In this document: positions 22,418 to 34,573 of the stretch, piece by piece
Position numbering within the stretch: the stretch's first letter is position 1
Layout of the letters: each line of letters opens with the position of its first letter
Source: Acinonyx jubatus
Lineage: Eukaryota > Chordata > Mammalia > Carnivora > Felidae
DNA length: 64,000 nt
Assembly: GCF_027475565.1 (NCBI RefSeq)
Contig: NC_069390.1
Span: 79,969,180-80,033,179 of the forward strand
Direction: 5' to 3'
The notes under the pieces: model-generated
Database searches by the model: none
The model's input: only the letters and a program-made list of their open reading frames with translations
Told to the model about the DNA's origin: nothing
Position numbers and translations under genes: made by a program

Positions 22418-22965
22418 TCAGATAAATACCCAGAAGTGGAATTGCTGGACCATATGGTAGTTCTATTTTAAGTTTTTAAGAAACCTCCATACTGTTTTCC
22501 ATATTCTAATTTACATTCCCACCAACAGAGCACACAAGGGATTCCCTTTTCTTCACATCCTTGCCAACACTTGTCATTCCTTGTCTTTTTGGATAAAAGC
22601 CATTCTGACAGATATGAAGCAATATCCAATTATAGTTTTGATTTGCATTTCCCTGATAATTAGTGATGTTGAGCATCTTTTCATGTGCCTGTTGGCCATC
22701 AGTATGTCTTCTTTGGATCTATCTTGTCTATTTTTTCTATTCAGATCTTCTGCCTATTTTTTAATCAGATTTCTTATTTTTTTTGCTATTGAGTTGTATG
22801 AGTTCTTTATATATTTTGGATATTAACTCCTTATCTGCCACATGATTTGCAAATATTTTCTCCCATTTATTTTGTTACCTTTTTATTTTGTTGATTATTT
22901 TCTTTGTTTTTTTAGTAACCCGACTTATTTTTGCTTTTGTTGCCTCTGCTTTTGGGGCTTCCTTC
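21839..22965 (-). mobile_element. L1MA-like 3' end (antisense)
   Basis: A T20+ inverted tail leads to 'ttactgaggttgacatataac', typical of the inverted 3' UTR of L1MA/L1MB. 'ttagattccacatataagtgagat', 'ttcacttagtataatgccctc' and antisense ORF2 C-terminus follow. Plus-strand 'gataattagtgatgttgagcatctt' and 'atgtgcctgttggccat' mirror the younger L1 copies. Similarity ends near 22965. A (GT)n tract interrupts it. Confidence 0.82.
22367..22412 (+). repeat. (GT)23 microsatellite
   Basis: 46 bp of uninterrupted GT inside the L1MA-like copy. About 40 bp of L1 sequence normally found immediately after this point (the 'accacattttctttatccat' part) is missing. Confidence 0.97.
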
Positions 22966-23019
22966 TTTTTCCTCCACTCCAGTGTACTCATCCAGCAGAC
23001 CTCTTAGTCCCTTAGCTGG

Positions 23020-23413
23020 TTCTGATTCAGGACAAAATTCCTTACAGCCAGAACTTCATGTTTCCAGGAAGTGCCCAAGGATTCACACAACAGCAAATCC
23101 TTATGCGTAAAGGTAAATCTTTAAAACATGCAAATTCTTCAAAGGGAAAATATGTCAAACAATTCTTTCTCTCACAGCATTGCCCACCTTTTATAGTAGA
23201 ACTTTTGATCCTTGAGTATACTAAAAAAGTATTATTTAATGGAACACTACCTGCATAAGAGGTTAGCTCTCAAATCACAGGGTTCACCATGATTTCAGCT
23301 CATATAAAACTCAAGCCAGTGTTGCTGATAAGAACGTAGTTCCCTTGCAAATGGTGACTCAGGGACTCTAGGCCCTTGTAAGCTGTGCCACTGCTGTCTT
23401 TGCCTCAAGCTAC

Positions 23414-23456
<43 letters not shown>

Positions 23457-23580
23457 AAAGAAAGAAAGAAAGAAAAAAAGGAAAAGGAAATGATATGGGA
23501 AGTTTGAAGAGACCACACCTGGAATGGCAGATGTCACATCTGCTCACAGGCAGACACCTAACTACCAGTAAATCAGAAAA
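23020..23580 (-). mobile_element. Possible ancient LTR-like repeat, orientation uncertain
   Basis: 'tgcaaatggtgactcagggactctaggc', 'gctgtgccactgctgtct' and 'gggaagtttgaagagaccacacctggaatggcagatgtcacatctgc' follow the order of a known mammalian LTR-type repeat I cannot name. The (AAAG)n at 23414 lies inside it. Strand is a guess. Confidence 0.3.
23414..23480 (+). repeat. (AAAG)n microsatellite
   Basis: AAAG units with two interruptions. The minus-strand Phe/Leu/Ser-rich frame (23537-23295) is its translation. Confidence 0.95.
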
Positions 23581-25395
23581 TAATAGCCACCAAATGACAC
23601 AGCATTGTATAAAATGTATTCTTAACTAGAAGCGCCATATAATGGATGTCCAGCTAAAAAGGGTGTTTGCGAAAGAGATTGCTAGACTATGCAATGCAAA
23701 ATTTTGTCGCTTTCTAAAGTCTTACCAAAGAGTCCCTTTCTTTACGATTGGGACATCTTGGAGGGGAATAATAGGGAGAAGAGGTTAAAAGAAAAATAGA
23801 AAAAGAAAAAGAGATGAAGGAAACTCTTCAATACTGGAACAATGACACATGCTAGAAACCCTTTATAAAGTAAATTTGTAACACATTATATGGGTAAAAT
23901 CATCATATAACACAGTAAAGAAAGGGTCTGTCACGACCTTGAAAATGTAAAAATAAAATGCATTTGTTTGGGAGATGATAAGAGCCTCCAGATTTGAGAA
24001 TAAGATTTTGCCTATTTGCCTATAATATTACCTTAAATCATCTGTTTCCAGGGACTAGAAGAGGTAATAATGGCCTTCTCTCTCTAATAAAGAGCACATA
24101 AGGATGTTATGGTATTTATATAAAATAGTGTCCCACCCAGACAACATAAAATCAAACTTCCTACTGTTGTCAGAATCACCTAAAATAGTCTGCGTAGCAT
24201 TACTTCCAAGGGGGCTCTCTGACCACCTCTGGAGCTCAGTCAAATCTAAAAGCAATTTTATTATTTTGGCAGTTTGAAGATATAGTAACTACTGTCATAT
24301 TCATTTATGCCTAGGTCTAAAGTTGCAAAAAATAAATAAATTCACCCAGAATTGGTAGATTTGGAAAGTGGATTTAGTGAATTTGGATTCACTCTTTTCT
24401 GAACATAGCTCACAATAAAGTGGACAAATAATAGACTAATAAAATTATCCCCAAGACGACTTTTCCCTCACTCCTGCATTGCTTACTCACATGTCTGTAA
24501 ATTAAAGTTTCATTTCCTTCATGCCAGATATCCTGCAGATTTTGAGAAAAATAAAGGCCCCTCATGGAAAATACAAGAGTTTATGACAACTAATAAATAA
24601 ATTCTTATTTATTAAAAATAATTTCTTTCTTAGCATGAGGTCAGTAGACTTAATGAAAAAAATATTGTATAAACAATATTAAAATGTACTAATTATGACA
24701 ATTCGAACAAATCCCAGAGTGCACTGTATTATAGAATAAAGAGCTTGTTCCAGATGCTGCAAATATCTCAGTGGTTACTAAAATCAGGCCAAGGTACAAT
24801 AGGATCAAATGTTTGAAAACCACACTGACTACAAATTTTTAGAACTGAATTGAAGGCTAACTAAAACTAAAAGCCAGAAAACACTATTATACAGATAGGT
24901 TGAAGTATGATTCTATCATCATACAGTTTTTTTCTCTATTACCACAAATTCATCAATTAACAAGTTGTTATCAAAAATTTATGTATACAACCATACAGTT
25001 TATAAAAGTAAAAGAAAATCTTTATGTTCAATGACCTAATAATCTCTATTTATAATATATATATATATTAAGTATATTTAATATATAAGATTTTGTACAT
25101 ACGCATATATTTACATGTGTGTATGTGTGTATATATGTACTTTTAATATCAAATTCTTCAAAAAAAGTAATGTTACATAGTCTATAGAAAATACAGTTTG
25201 TTTTAGGTGAAACAGCTGGAAAGCTGAGTAGGATTTATTTAAATAGAGAATAGTAGAGAGACCTTTCCTTGTAAAAAAAAAAAAAAACTAGATAAATTTA
25301 GTAAAGGGCATTCTGAGCAGATTTGTTTGACTGCAATGGAAGTTTTGTATTAAGAATAAAGGAATAGAAAGGTTAGAAAAAGAGGTGGAGATCAC
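23581..25395. other. Unassigned AT-rich sequence
   Basis: About 1.8 kb with no gene or family recognised. A small TA-rich patch lies at 25055-25085 and a short A15 run at 25275-25289. Confidence 0.5.
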
Positions 25396-25690
25396 AGAGG
25401 GGAACTCCTGAAGACAAGGCTGAGGATAGCATTTGATCTTACAGAGAATAGGGAGATATCATAGATTTTCAGCATTGTGTAACAAATATTATTGAGGTTG
25501 GATAGAAATCAATGGGAATGGTGCTATGCAGCAAAATAATACATAAAATACAATACACATTTGGTTTATGAAGACATCACTGGGTAGCCCTGTGTGGAAT
25601 AAAAGAGTAGAAAGAGACCAGAGGTAGGAAGCTGATGCAGTTTCAGATGTGTGATGGGCAAGGTAGAAGGAAGAATGAAAAGAAAGGGCC
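25396..25690 (-). mobile_element. Possible L2 ORF2 fragment (antisense)
   Basis: 'ccctgtgtggaataaaagagtagaaagagaccag...gatgcag...gggcaaggtagaagg' loosely follows the antisense L2 order 'ctgtgtggagaatggactg...gagaccagttagg'. Moderately weak. Confidence 0.4.
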
Positions 25691-25859
25691 AAATGAGAGA
25701 GACATATAGTTCTATCACAAAGCTCCAATGAACTAGTAAATCCACATATTATTTCAACTATTTACATATGCAGTATTTCTCTTAGTTATATCAAGATTCC
25801 ATGAAAAAACAAGGAGCCAGGGTACAAAAATTAAACTTTGAGACTTTTTCTCCTTGAGC

Positions 25860-26069
25860 TCTATATATACTCTCATAAATACTCTCCTTGACTCCACTAT
25901 TACATATTTTCATCATACCTTGTATTTTTCTTTTGTAGCATTTATTAACATTTTGATAAATATTTGTATTACCTTATATGAAATATGAATGACTCCACTA
26001 CTAAAACATAAATGCTATAAGAGTGCAATGTACATTTTCTCACCATTGTGTCCAACACATATTAAAGAT
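25860..26069 (+). mobile_element. Possible L2 3' terminus
   Basis: 'ctccttgactccac', 'tagcatttattaacatt', 'aaaacataaatgctataagagtgcaatgtac' and 'gtgtccaacacatattaaagatcaat' loosely match the L2 3' UTR order. Confidence 0.35.
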
Positions 26070-26300
26070 CAATAATTTTTAACATTTTATTAGTTTATCG
26101 TTTGAGAGATAGAGACAGAGAAGGGGAGGGGCAGAGACAGAGGGAGAGAGAGAATCCCAAACAGGCTCTGCACTGTCAGTGCAGATCTCGATGTGGGGCT
26201 TTAACCCACAAACCATGAGATCATGACCTGAGCGGAAATCAAGAGTTGGATTCTCAATCAACTGAGCTACCCAGGTGCCCCAAAGTGCAATATTTTTTAA
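26070..26300 (-). mobile_element. Older SINEC SINE (antisense)
   Basis: The body at 26083-26287 runs from inverted tail 'cattttattagtttatcgtttgagag' to the inverted head 'tcaactgagctacccaggtgcccc', with the 'tcaagagttggattc' subtype box. Imperfect duplication: caataatttttaa (26070-26082) and caatattttttaa (26288-26300). Confidence 0.92.
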
Positions 26301-26580
26301 TCTGATTATCCATTGCCATGTGGAGGATCAGAGTCATTTGGCAGCTTATTAGTTCTATGGGTTTTTTTAAATAAATTTTCATAGTCATATCTGGCTCTGG
26401 AATAAATGCAAAATTATTATGGAGGAAGACTTCTTCCTCTTTTGTAATGATATTCCAACACCTTTGAGCAAATTCTTGTCTTCAGGCATCCAGTACTTTC
26501 ATGCCACTGTGGTCTTCTGTCATCACTAAAGAAAATCCAATAAAGTTAAATCACACATAATAATAAGACTACTTGCCTTT

Positions 26581-26850
26581 TAAAGATATCCAAAGAGAGG
26601 GGCGCCTGGGTGGCGCAGTCGGTTAAGCGTCCGGCTTCAGCCAGGTCACGATCTCGCAGTCCGTGAGTTCGAGCCCCGCGTCAGGCTCTGGGCTGATGGC
26701 TCGGAGCCTGGAGCCTGTTTCCGATTCTGTGTCTCCCTCTCTCTCTGCCCCTCCCCCGTTCATGCTCTGTCTCTCTCTGTCCCAAAAATAAATTTAAAAA
26801 CGTTGAAAAAAAATTTTAAATAAAAAAAAAAATAAAGATATCCAAAGAGA
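26581..26850 (+). mobile_element. Young SINEC_Fc SINE with perfect 18-bp TSD
   Basis: The body at 26599-26832 is close to the felid consensus: 'ggggcgcctgggtggcgcag', 'aagcgtccggcttcag', 'cgatctcgcagtccgtgag', 'gagccccgcgtcagg', with about ten CpGs retained. The repeat taaagatatccaaagaga at 26581-26598 and 26833-26850 is perfect. Intact CpGs and TSD point to recent insertion. Confidence 0.97.
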
Positions 26851-27318
26851 ACAGGTCACTATATGATGATAATTGGGGCATTCCTGAGGTACACATTCCT
26901 AGAACCCACTCAAGCAACAGCTCTTCCATTATGCAATAGAACTGTCCCTTATTATATTTATTTTTTTCTTTCTAATAATAAAATAAAAATTACTAACTAA
27001 ACTTACCTCAGTAATACTTTGTAAATAGTGAGAAACAGATGGGCTATATGTCAACTTATACATCAGATAGACTTTCCTGATTGAATGAACATTCAGAATG
27101 AACAACAAAGTATAACAAGGGCACAACTTACCAATCCAAGGTATAAGGAAAAATATAAAGATCTGCTTTATTCATCTTCAAGGTGAGATATAAGGAATTC
27201 ATCTTGTATTTGACTTCAGCTTTGGAATCATCTCATTCATTTACATATTTTGGCTGTCTAAATAGAAAGCTAGAACATAAGCAGAACAGAATTTTCTCTA
27301 TAAATCCTACAAATAAAA
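26851..27318. other. Unassigned sequence
   Basis: No gene or repeat recognised between two SINEs. Confidence 0.45.
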
Positions 27319-27551
27319 GAAATAATGCTGGGGTGCCTTGGTGGCTCAGTCAGTTAAGCGTCTGACTTTGGCTAAGGTCGTGATCTCATGGTTTATGAGT
27401 TCAAGCCCCACATGGGCTCTGTGCTGACAGCTCAGAGCCTGGAGCCTGCTTCAGATTCTGTGTCCCCCTCTCTCTGCCCCTCTCCTGCTTGCTCTCTCTC
27501 TCTCTTTCCTTCTCTCTCTCAAAAATAAATAATAAAAAATGAAATAATGCT
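27319..27551 (+). mobile_element. SINEC_Fc-type SINE with 11-bp TSD
   Basis: The body at 27330-27540 has the full layout and a short A-rich tail. The repeat gaaataatgct is at 27319-27329 and 27541-27551. Confidence 0.95.
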
Positions 27552-28970
27552 TAAATTTTGGCATTTAAGTAAATCATATTATGGTGGTCAGTTTACTAAG
27601 GAACATTACTTGAATATGAACACCTCTGAAGATAAGTATAACATTTTAGTTGCAATTATAAGGAATTCTACCCAAATTGATATTTTCCAAAAATATAGAA
27701 TTGCTTTTTTTCCTGATACATGCTTAAGCTATTTTCTGAATTAAAAAAATGCATTCTAGTTTATAATGAAAATGTAAGTTTAGATATGAGTTTTCTCATT
27801 AGATATTAAAAAATGCATTAGAGAAAGAAAAAAACAGAGCAATGTATTTACAAATCATATAATGTACAACAAAGTACCCTTAATCTAATTTATAATCCGT
27901 AATAGAGACTGTAATTTTCTACAGGAATAATGACTTATATTTGTTTATAAATAGTACCTTGAAGGGTTCTGTATTTAACTAAATGTCCAATGACAAATTT
28001 GATTGCCCGGATTGCATCTTCAGAATCTGATCGAAGACACAGGGTCAGGAGAACCATTTACCATGGTGATAGTGAAAGGTGGGATTGATGTGGCTTTAGC
28101 CTGGGATGTTTTAACCAAAAATGCTTAGTGGTAGCATCAGCAATGCTATTTTATTATCTTTCAGAATTAGTGCATATGCTCCTCAAAGTGCTGTAGCCCA
28201 ATGAGTATTGAATTAAAAGAGGGAATTTCAAGCCATATCCTTCACTACAATATAACTCTTCCCAAAGTGTCAATGTGAAAAATGTAATGCCAAAGTAAAT
28301 TTGTAACCCTAAATTTCCTTGGAACAGAACATGCTTACATAGGTGTACCAAGGGAGAGAGAGAGAAATACATTAGATTTAAATGTAAGACCTTTCAATAT
28401 CAACACTGGTTATAAATGACACCCAAGGTCATATATCTGAGATGTGGAAAGGGGAAAGGTTAGACCAATCTTTTACCATTTTCCTGACTTTTGTTGGACC
28501 TTGCAGATTCTGTTTAAAAACTGGTGCCATTTTCAGTTTCAGTTAAATTTTCCAGTTAGCAATTCGTTTTAGAAAGTGACAAAATTACAAGGTCAGAGAG
28601 ATTGAATGAAACAGACTGATGAGGCAACATTTGAAAAAGGCAGGACAGATAGGATGAAAGGCATGTATCAGACAACCAGGTTATCTTTGTGATCCAGAGG
28701 CATAGCATAGAGATATATGTCCCTGATATACCCTTCAGAATGAGAAATTTGGTTAATAGGTAAAGCTAGTTTAAGAGACCCAACCTTCTATTATTCATCA
28801 TCTCACTGACAGAAAAGACAATAATATTTGTTAACCTCCTGCAATGTTATTATCTTTTTCTTTCTTGCAGTATCTTTCGTTTATGAATTTATTTTCTTAC
28901 CTTATTCTTTCTCTCATTTTTATACAAAGTTGTATGGACAAATATTTCCCCAAATGCTGCATTTCCCTTT
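27552..28970. other. Unassigned, repeat-poor sequence
   Basis: About 1.4 kb with no family recognised and no supported gene. Confidence 0.5.
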
Positions 28971-28974
28971 TGCA

Positions 28975-29375
28975 GTAGTCATTCTGGATGTTCATAAATA
29001 TTCTGACTCTATCCTCAGCACATGGTGGGACTATACCTCCCTGCTGTCTTGAAATTAGGTATAGCAATGTGACTTGCTTTGGCCAATGAAATGTGGGCAT
29101 AAGGTGTCAGTGTCACTTCTTGGGGGAATTTTAATAACCAGAGACAGCTTTCCCATGTTCTCATACCCTTTGCTACCAAGACCATGAGAAGCAACTCTTA
29201 CAGCCTAAGTAATGAGTTTGAAGACAGTGAATACCAGAGCCTCCAGCTATTCTTCAGTCAACATGTTCAGGAGTAAGAGGGAAAAGGCCCTTTGTGGTTT
29301 TTAGATATTGAGATTTAGCGTTCACTTGTTATTGTAACCTGGTACACATGACCCATAATAACTACACTGATGCAA
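28975..29375 (+). mobile_element. MLT1-like (ERVL-MaLR) LTR fragment
   Basis: 'gtgggactatacctccctgctg', 'gcaatgtgacttgctttggccaatgaaatgtggg', 'accatgagaag' and the terminal 'gatattgagatttag...gttattgtaacctgg' follow the order of old MaLR LTRs. It is a solo fragment with no internal region. It is noncoding. Confidence 0.6.
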
Positions 29376-30099
29376 TGAATAATAGAGATATATATTCATG
29401 AATAGTAGAGAAATTCTAGCTTAAAACATAAATTTATGATTCATATTACTAGACACAAATGCAGCAAGCATCACTGCATTGTGATGCTTGCACTGCATTG
29501 TGAAATTCAGTTTCTTCTAAATTAGTCCAGTGTTAACCTGAAAATTTTTGAAATCTGCTTAGAGTAATGATCAGATACCTGCTGAAATTAACTTCTTTGT
29601 ATAGTGTTATGAAACTTTGGCAATTATATTTTCTATTCCTCATGATCAGGGTAATAAAAACATAGGAAGATGGAAAATAAGTGGAACACATCTTTCTTTA
29701 TTTGAAACCATTTAACTCATTTTGAGATTGATCAAATGGCACAATTAATTTTAAAGATAAGAAGATTGAAATTTTCAACTTTATAGTTATGACATAATTT
29801 TAAGCTGAATACAAAATAATACAATTGGAGGGGGAAGAGTGCCCTTATGATGGGTAATTTACTAACACCTCCACTTAATGGTACTTTGAAAAATTAAGCG
29901 CACTGCAAGGATCAACTGATGTATCTATCTCAAAAGAAGACAATCAAAACAACATTGGAACAGAATTTTTTTATTACTTCCACGTTAGCCATTATAGAAT
30001 AACATAGAGAACTATATTCCTTATTTATTCTGATTTGAGTCTTTTATTCTTGCAGTCAAATCTCATCCTCTCTCCAGTGTTATCCAAAAGATCTTTCTG
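29376..30099. other. Unassigned sequence
   Basis: AT-rich, no gene or repeat recognised. A small direct duplication 'tgcattgtgatgcttgcactgcattgtga' lies at 29476-29503. Confidence 0.45.
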
Positions 30100-30245
30100 T
30101 GATTAGACAGATTTTTTCTACAATACTGTGGCTACTGTTAAGCCCTTGGAATGTGGCTACTGTTACAGAATAACTGTATTTTTAGTTTTATTTATTTTAA
30201 TTAATTTATATATTGCTAGTGATAACCATGTCAACAGTGCAACCT
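30100..30245 (+). mobile_element. Possible MER-type nonautonomous DNA transposon fragment
   Basis: 'tactgtggctactgttaagcccttggaatgtggctac' followed by an A/T-rich 'tttagttttatttattttaattaattta' and 'gataaccatgtcaacagtgcaa' recalls a mammalian hAT-like repeat with 'ccacatgtggctagtgg...attggacagtgca'. Confidence 0.4.
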
Positions 30246-31479
30246 GAAACTAGGGATGGGTCTTGAAGGTCACAAATAAAAGTTTGAAAAGTACCAGCAC
30301 CAAAATCTTCACATTCAGAGCCTCAGAACTGCCTAAAGTTTAGTAAAGGGTATGAGGGGCACAATTGAAGGAGGTTTGCCATTGGAGAATTATTATATTG
30401 CAAATAACAATACTAAATTAATTTTGCCTCCTGCAGTTGTTTTGGGTATGGAATTTAAACTGTGAGCATAATTTTCCCCATTTCTTTTTAAAAAGGAGAG
30501 GCCATGTTCTTGTCAAGAAACAGACTCCCACAGTCCTTAATACATTTTTTTTGCAAACATGACATTATAAATGTTTCAAATTACTTTTACTTTTACTTCA
30601 AATAAAAATTATATTGGTTCCCTAGATTTTGTTTCTACCCAAGTTCAAGAGTCTTCATGTATGTAAAATTTGGAGGATTTTTTTTAAATTTTTTGCCAAA
30701 AAAATTGTATTGTGCATAGTATTATGTTATTAACTAATGAATGTCACCTTACTAGACTTCTGAAATCTTTGCCTACCTCCCAAATTTTCAAGTAGAGCCA
30801 ATTGAGATATAATATGTACCTTTCAGTCTACCTTGGATCTGTATTCTTGATCTGTTTGAAACTGCCATTCATGTGAGTATCTACCCTATTTTCCCACTAA
30901 ATGTTGAAGGATAGGTAAAAGTGTTTTATCTTTGGGTAGGCACCCAAGGTTTTATATTTTAACAATTTAAATGAAACTACTAGGTGTGGTTCATGATGTC
31001 AGATCAAAAACAGATATTGTTATATTTGTGAGACAACTTCAAAATTTCGAACATAATATTCGTATAAAATTATTTTCTTGATTAAGTTTATTGTTGTGGG
31101 AAACTCACAGAAAGGATTGGACAATTCATAGTAATTAATACTAGACCTGCAAGCTGTAATTGATCTGGCACTGATACACATTTGCTGATATCCATCTGTT
31201 TAATTTATCTGTATTTGGATCACCTTCCAAAGTGTCTGTTTATAGTCAAAACAGTTTGTGGCAGGGTAAGTTTTTAAATATTTTCTTTAGCCTCCATCTG
31301 AAATAACTTGATCTTCTAAAAATCATGTCACATGTTAAATTTTATTTTATCTTTTTTAATAGAATTTTTATTTGATGAACTATCACATTAACAGAATACC
31401 CTCAGTGGCTTCCTTGCTGCCCATTTTTTATAACTGCTTAGTGTGATGTGTAAAAAGTTCTTCATACTTGAGACTAACC
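30246..31479. other. Unassigned AT-rich sequence
   Basis: No gene or family recognised. Confidence 0.48.
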
Positions 31480-31650
31480 TTACTTTCCAGCCCCCTGTTA
31501 TAGCCATTCCCTCATTCTTCTCAGAATTTACCTATCAGTCCTTTAAAAATTTTCTGTCTCAACTATTTAGAGAGTTCTACCTCTTCCCCCATTTAGCAAA
31601 TTCTCTCTCATCTTTCAAGACTAAGTTTGTATATCATCTAACCCATTCAT
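31480..31650 (+). mobile_element. L2 3' fragment
   Basis: 'ccccatttagcaaattctctctcatctttcaagactaagtttgtatatcatct' follows the L2 'actcatccttcaagactcagttcaaatgtcacct' segment. Confidence 0.45.
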
Positions 31651-31785
31651 TCAGCAAAAAAGATAATAAATATTTGCTTTGTGTATCAGGCACTATGCTT
31701 AGTGCTTTATAAATTATATTACTTAATCTTCACAACTGCTGTATGAAGTAGATGTTAATGTTATCATGATTTTACAAACAAAGAT
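31651..31785 (-). mobile_element. MIR (antisense)
   Basis: 'aataaatatttgctttgtgtatcaggcactatgcttagtgctttataaattatattacttaatcttcacaac' is a clear inverted MIR 3' half. Confidence 0.75.
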
Positions 31786-32449
31786 AAATGACCACCACCC
31801 ATTTTTCCTTACCACTTTTCAAGAACTCCCAGTCACCCACCCTCCAATCTTACTGTCTGGGGAAGCTCCATGGATATTATGCCTCTGTTATTGGATGGCA
31901 CTGATGATTCAACATCTACCACCAGTCAGTTCCTCTAGAATCTCCTCATCTCCAGCAGTCAAATCTCAAAGACTAAATGAATATTGTAGACTGCTATAGA
32001 TTTAGAGTAAGAAAGAAAGCTCTGATTAATGTGACACAACCTGTTTTCATCCTAAAATCCCAAGTTGAAGTTCAGGTCAGTTTATTAACAAAATGGATTT
32101 GGTTACTGCTGTGCATTTCCTATGCACCAGTTATAAGCTGTCCTGTCATTTTACTCCAGTCAACTATTAGGGATAAATAAGGAGCAAAATATTATTCATA
32201 TTCACATTTCATATCACAATCAGTGACATAAACCATTTATTGACCACTATATGTGCAAAAGCATCTGCAATATATATCTTATTATATGTATAGTATACAC
32301 ATACATATAATGTGATTTGTGATTGAATAACAAGAAATCAGAAGCCTGGAGAGAGCACTGTGTTGGGAGAAGTTGAGAAATATGTTTTGAGACATGTTAT
32401 TTCTGGACTGTTATGGCAGATCTAACAAAAGGTGATGTCCTAAAGATTT

Positions 32450-32477
32450 AACAACAACAACAACAACAACAACAACA
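32450..32477 (+). repeat. (CAA)9 microsatellite
   Basis: Uninterrupted ACA/CAA units followed by an A-rich stretch, inside an otherwise unassigned block. Confidence 0.95.
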
Positions 32478-33442
32478 AAAACAGAAACATTGGGGCCAGA
32501 GAAGTAGAATGCTCTGTCTTCTTTCCCCCAATATGCCAAGAAACTGTAAAATGTCACCTTTATACCAATAAAGCTTTGGTAAAAGACCTATATTTTAATG
32601 TTATAATATGATTTTTAAATAATATAACTTTGGTGACACGAGAGATTGTTCTCTTTCTTTATACATGATTTAAAACTATTGTTTAAATGGAAAACTGGAT
32701 TTGTTTAAAATGATATTATGAAGGTTTTTTTTTTTCGTTTCAAAGCACAGAAGCAAGAAATCTATTCCTATGTGCACCAGTGAGGTTCGCATGGAGAGAA
32801 CTCTGGTTCTACATTCTACATTCACATACTATCTTGAGCCATTCATATGAAAAATTCAGGCCAATGGCCACAAGAGAGATGGAGGAGAGAATGTGTTGGA
32901 TAGATCTGTCTGAAGCCATTACCACTTTTGAGAAAGAACAACCTCTGCCTGATCTTCCATTCTGCCAGTGCCCTGAGATAGTCCCTCAGCCACTATAACA
33001 GTAAAACTTCCTGGCATCTGGCCCAAACTTGGACTCCAGACATGTATTGTTCTGATCTAAAAAAGTCACATATGGAATCTATCAGTACAGCAAGCAAAGG
33101 AAAGAATGTAAGAGCATTAGTCCCCCTGACTGATGCGTCAGCAGAATTCATTCATAATTCATTCATCCAACAACAGTTTTATATAAAAGAGAAAGCACAG
33201 TTTAAATTTTACCTGGCTGGAAGAGACACTAAATTTATCAATGAACCATTTAAACAAAAAGAAGTCACCCCTATATTTATGATATGTAATTACAACTTTT
33301 AAAACACCCCATGAAATGTGGGAGATTTTCTATCAAATAAAAAATAAATTTAATGGTTATAAATTAGACTTGGATGAGTGCAAACATACATAATATATTC
33401 AGGTATCACTGGTTACTAGTTTAAATATCAAAGTTAATTTAA

Positions 33443-33477
33443 ATATATATACACACACATATATATATACATATATA

Positions 33478-33522
<45 letters not shown>
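33443..33522. repeat. AT/AC inverted repeat (cruciform-prone)
   Basis: The left arm has (TA)n then ACACACACA (33451-33459). The right arm has TGTGTGTGTGT (33478-33488) then (TA)17. The arms face each other around a short AT spacer at about 33460-33477. Confidence 0.93.
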
Positions 33523-33525
<3 letters not shown>

Positions 33526-34573
33526 CTTGGTTACCTGTGAAGAGAAAGAATAAACTTTTTTCCTGGGCATGAACAAAAATAGCCTCTGGCAGCCAAGTAG
33601 AAAGTATAATTGCCTATTAGAAGTTTACTTTCCTCCTTATAATAGTAAAATAATATACTTTTGTGTATATATATTTATTTTTGTATATTTTTGTATAATA
33701 TGCTTATGTTTGTTATTATTCTTGACAAATCTCATCTTTGAGAGAAAGTCCTAAATTATTTTACTTGTAGATTTTGCACATTTCTTCTGGCAAGTATGAA
33801 TGGCTGATAGAAAGTGAAATATAAGATTTAAGGTAACTTTAAAGAGAAAGCATTGACATATATCAAAGCAAATGGATCACAAATTCCAAGAAGCTCTTTG
33901 GGGATAACTGAACAAATTGAATTGCCTGCCTCAAAAAGACATCACAGATGGCAGGTGAGGAAATTCTGTTTCCTTGACATTTTTCTAGCCAGTAAATATG
34001 TCCATCAAAGTCACATAATTACAACACTATTTCATTGGCTGAGCTTGTATTCAGTGGGAAAAAAGTAAGAGCATGCTGAGATAAGCAAATGCTTGTTTTC
34101 TCTTAGCAGAGGAAATTCTGTCTTATTTTTTCTTAGATTTTATTCAAGAACATACCTATTAGAATTACTATGCACCAAGGGGACCAACATGGCAGAGAAG
34201 TAGGGGGATCCATACTTCCCACGTTTCTCAAACGACGAGGGGTTGAAGCCAAAGGACTTTGAATACCAAAGGTCTGGGAGGAAAGAGACTGAGTCCACCA
34301 GCAAGACACCAGGATAACATGACGGGCCATAGGGCTACTTCAAGGAACAAATCAAAGCACACTTTGTGGACGGTCCAAAACATCACTAAGAGTAGAGAAA
34401 TAAAATAACCAAAGTCACAACAACCAAAGTGAGCAAGTAATACACTCCAAAAAATAACTCCTGAAGGACCAGGCCTTAGACAGTGTATGATGCCCCTTTG
34501 ATATAGCAGTGCTTGCAGGTGCAAAGCACGTAACAAGCTTTTAAAACTCATAAGGGACAGAAAACTAGTCAAA

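Larger units (their letters stand above)
31786..34160. other. Mostly unassigned sequence with two simple repeats
   Basis: Contains (CAA)n and an AT/AC palindrome but no recognised gene. A 72-codon frame at 32780-32998 with Cys/Pro near its end and an 86-codon frame at 33042-33302 have no recognisable relatives. Confidence 0.48.

Noticed and set aside
26599..26680. A tRNA gene
   Set aside because: The tRNA-like head belongs to a SINE. It continues into the CT-rich body and A tail, is bracketed by a target duplication, and does not form a full cloverleaf.
32780..33302. 72- and 86-codon frames as a small novel gene
   Set aside because: No family resemblance, no splice or polyadenylation context, and lengths are common by chance.
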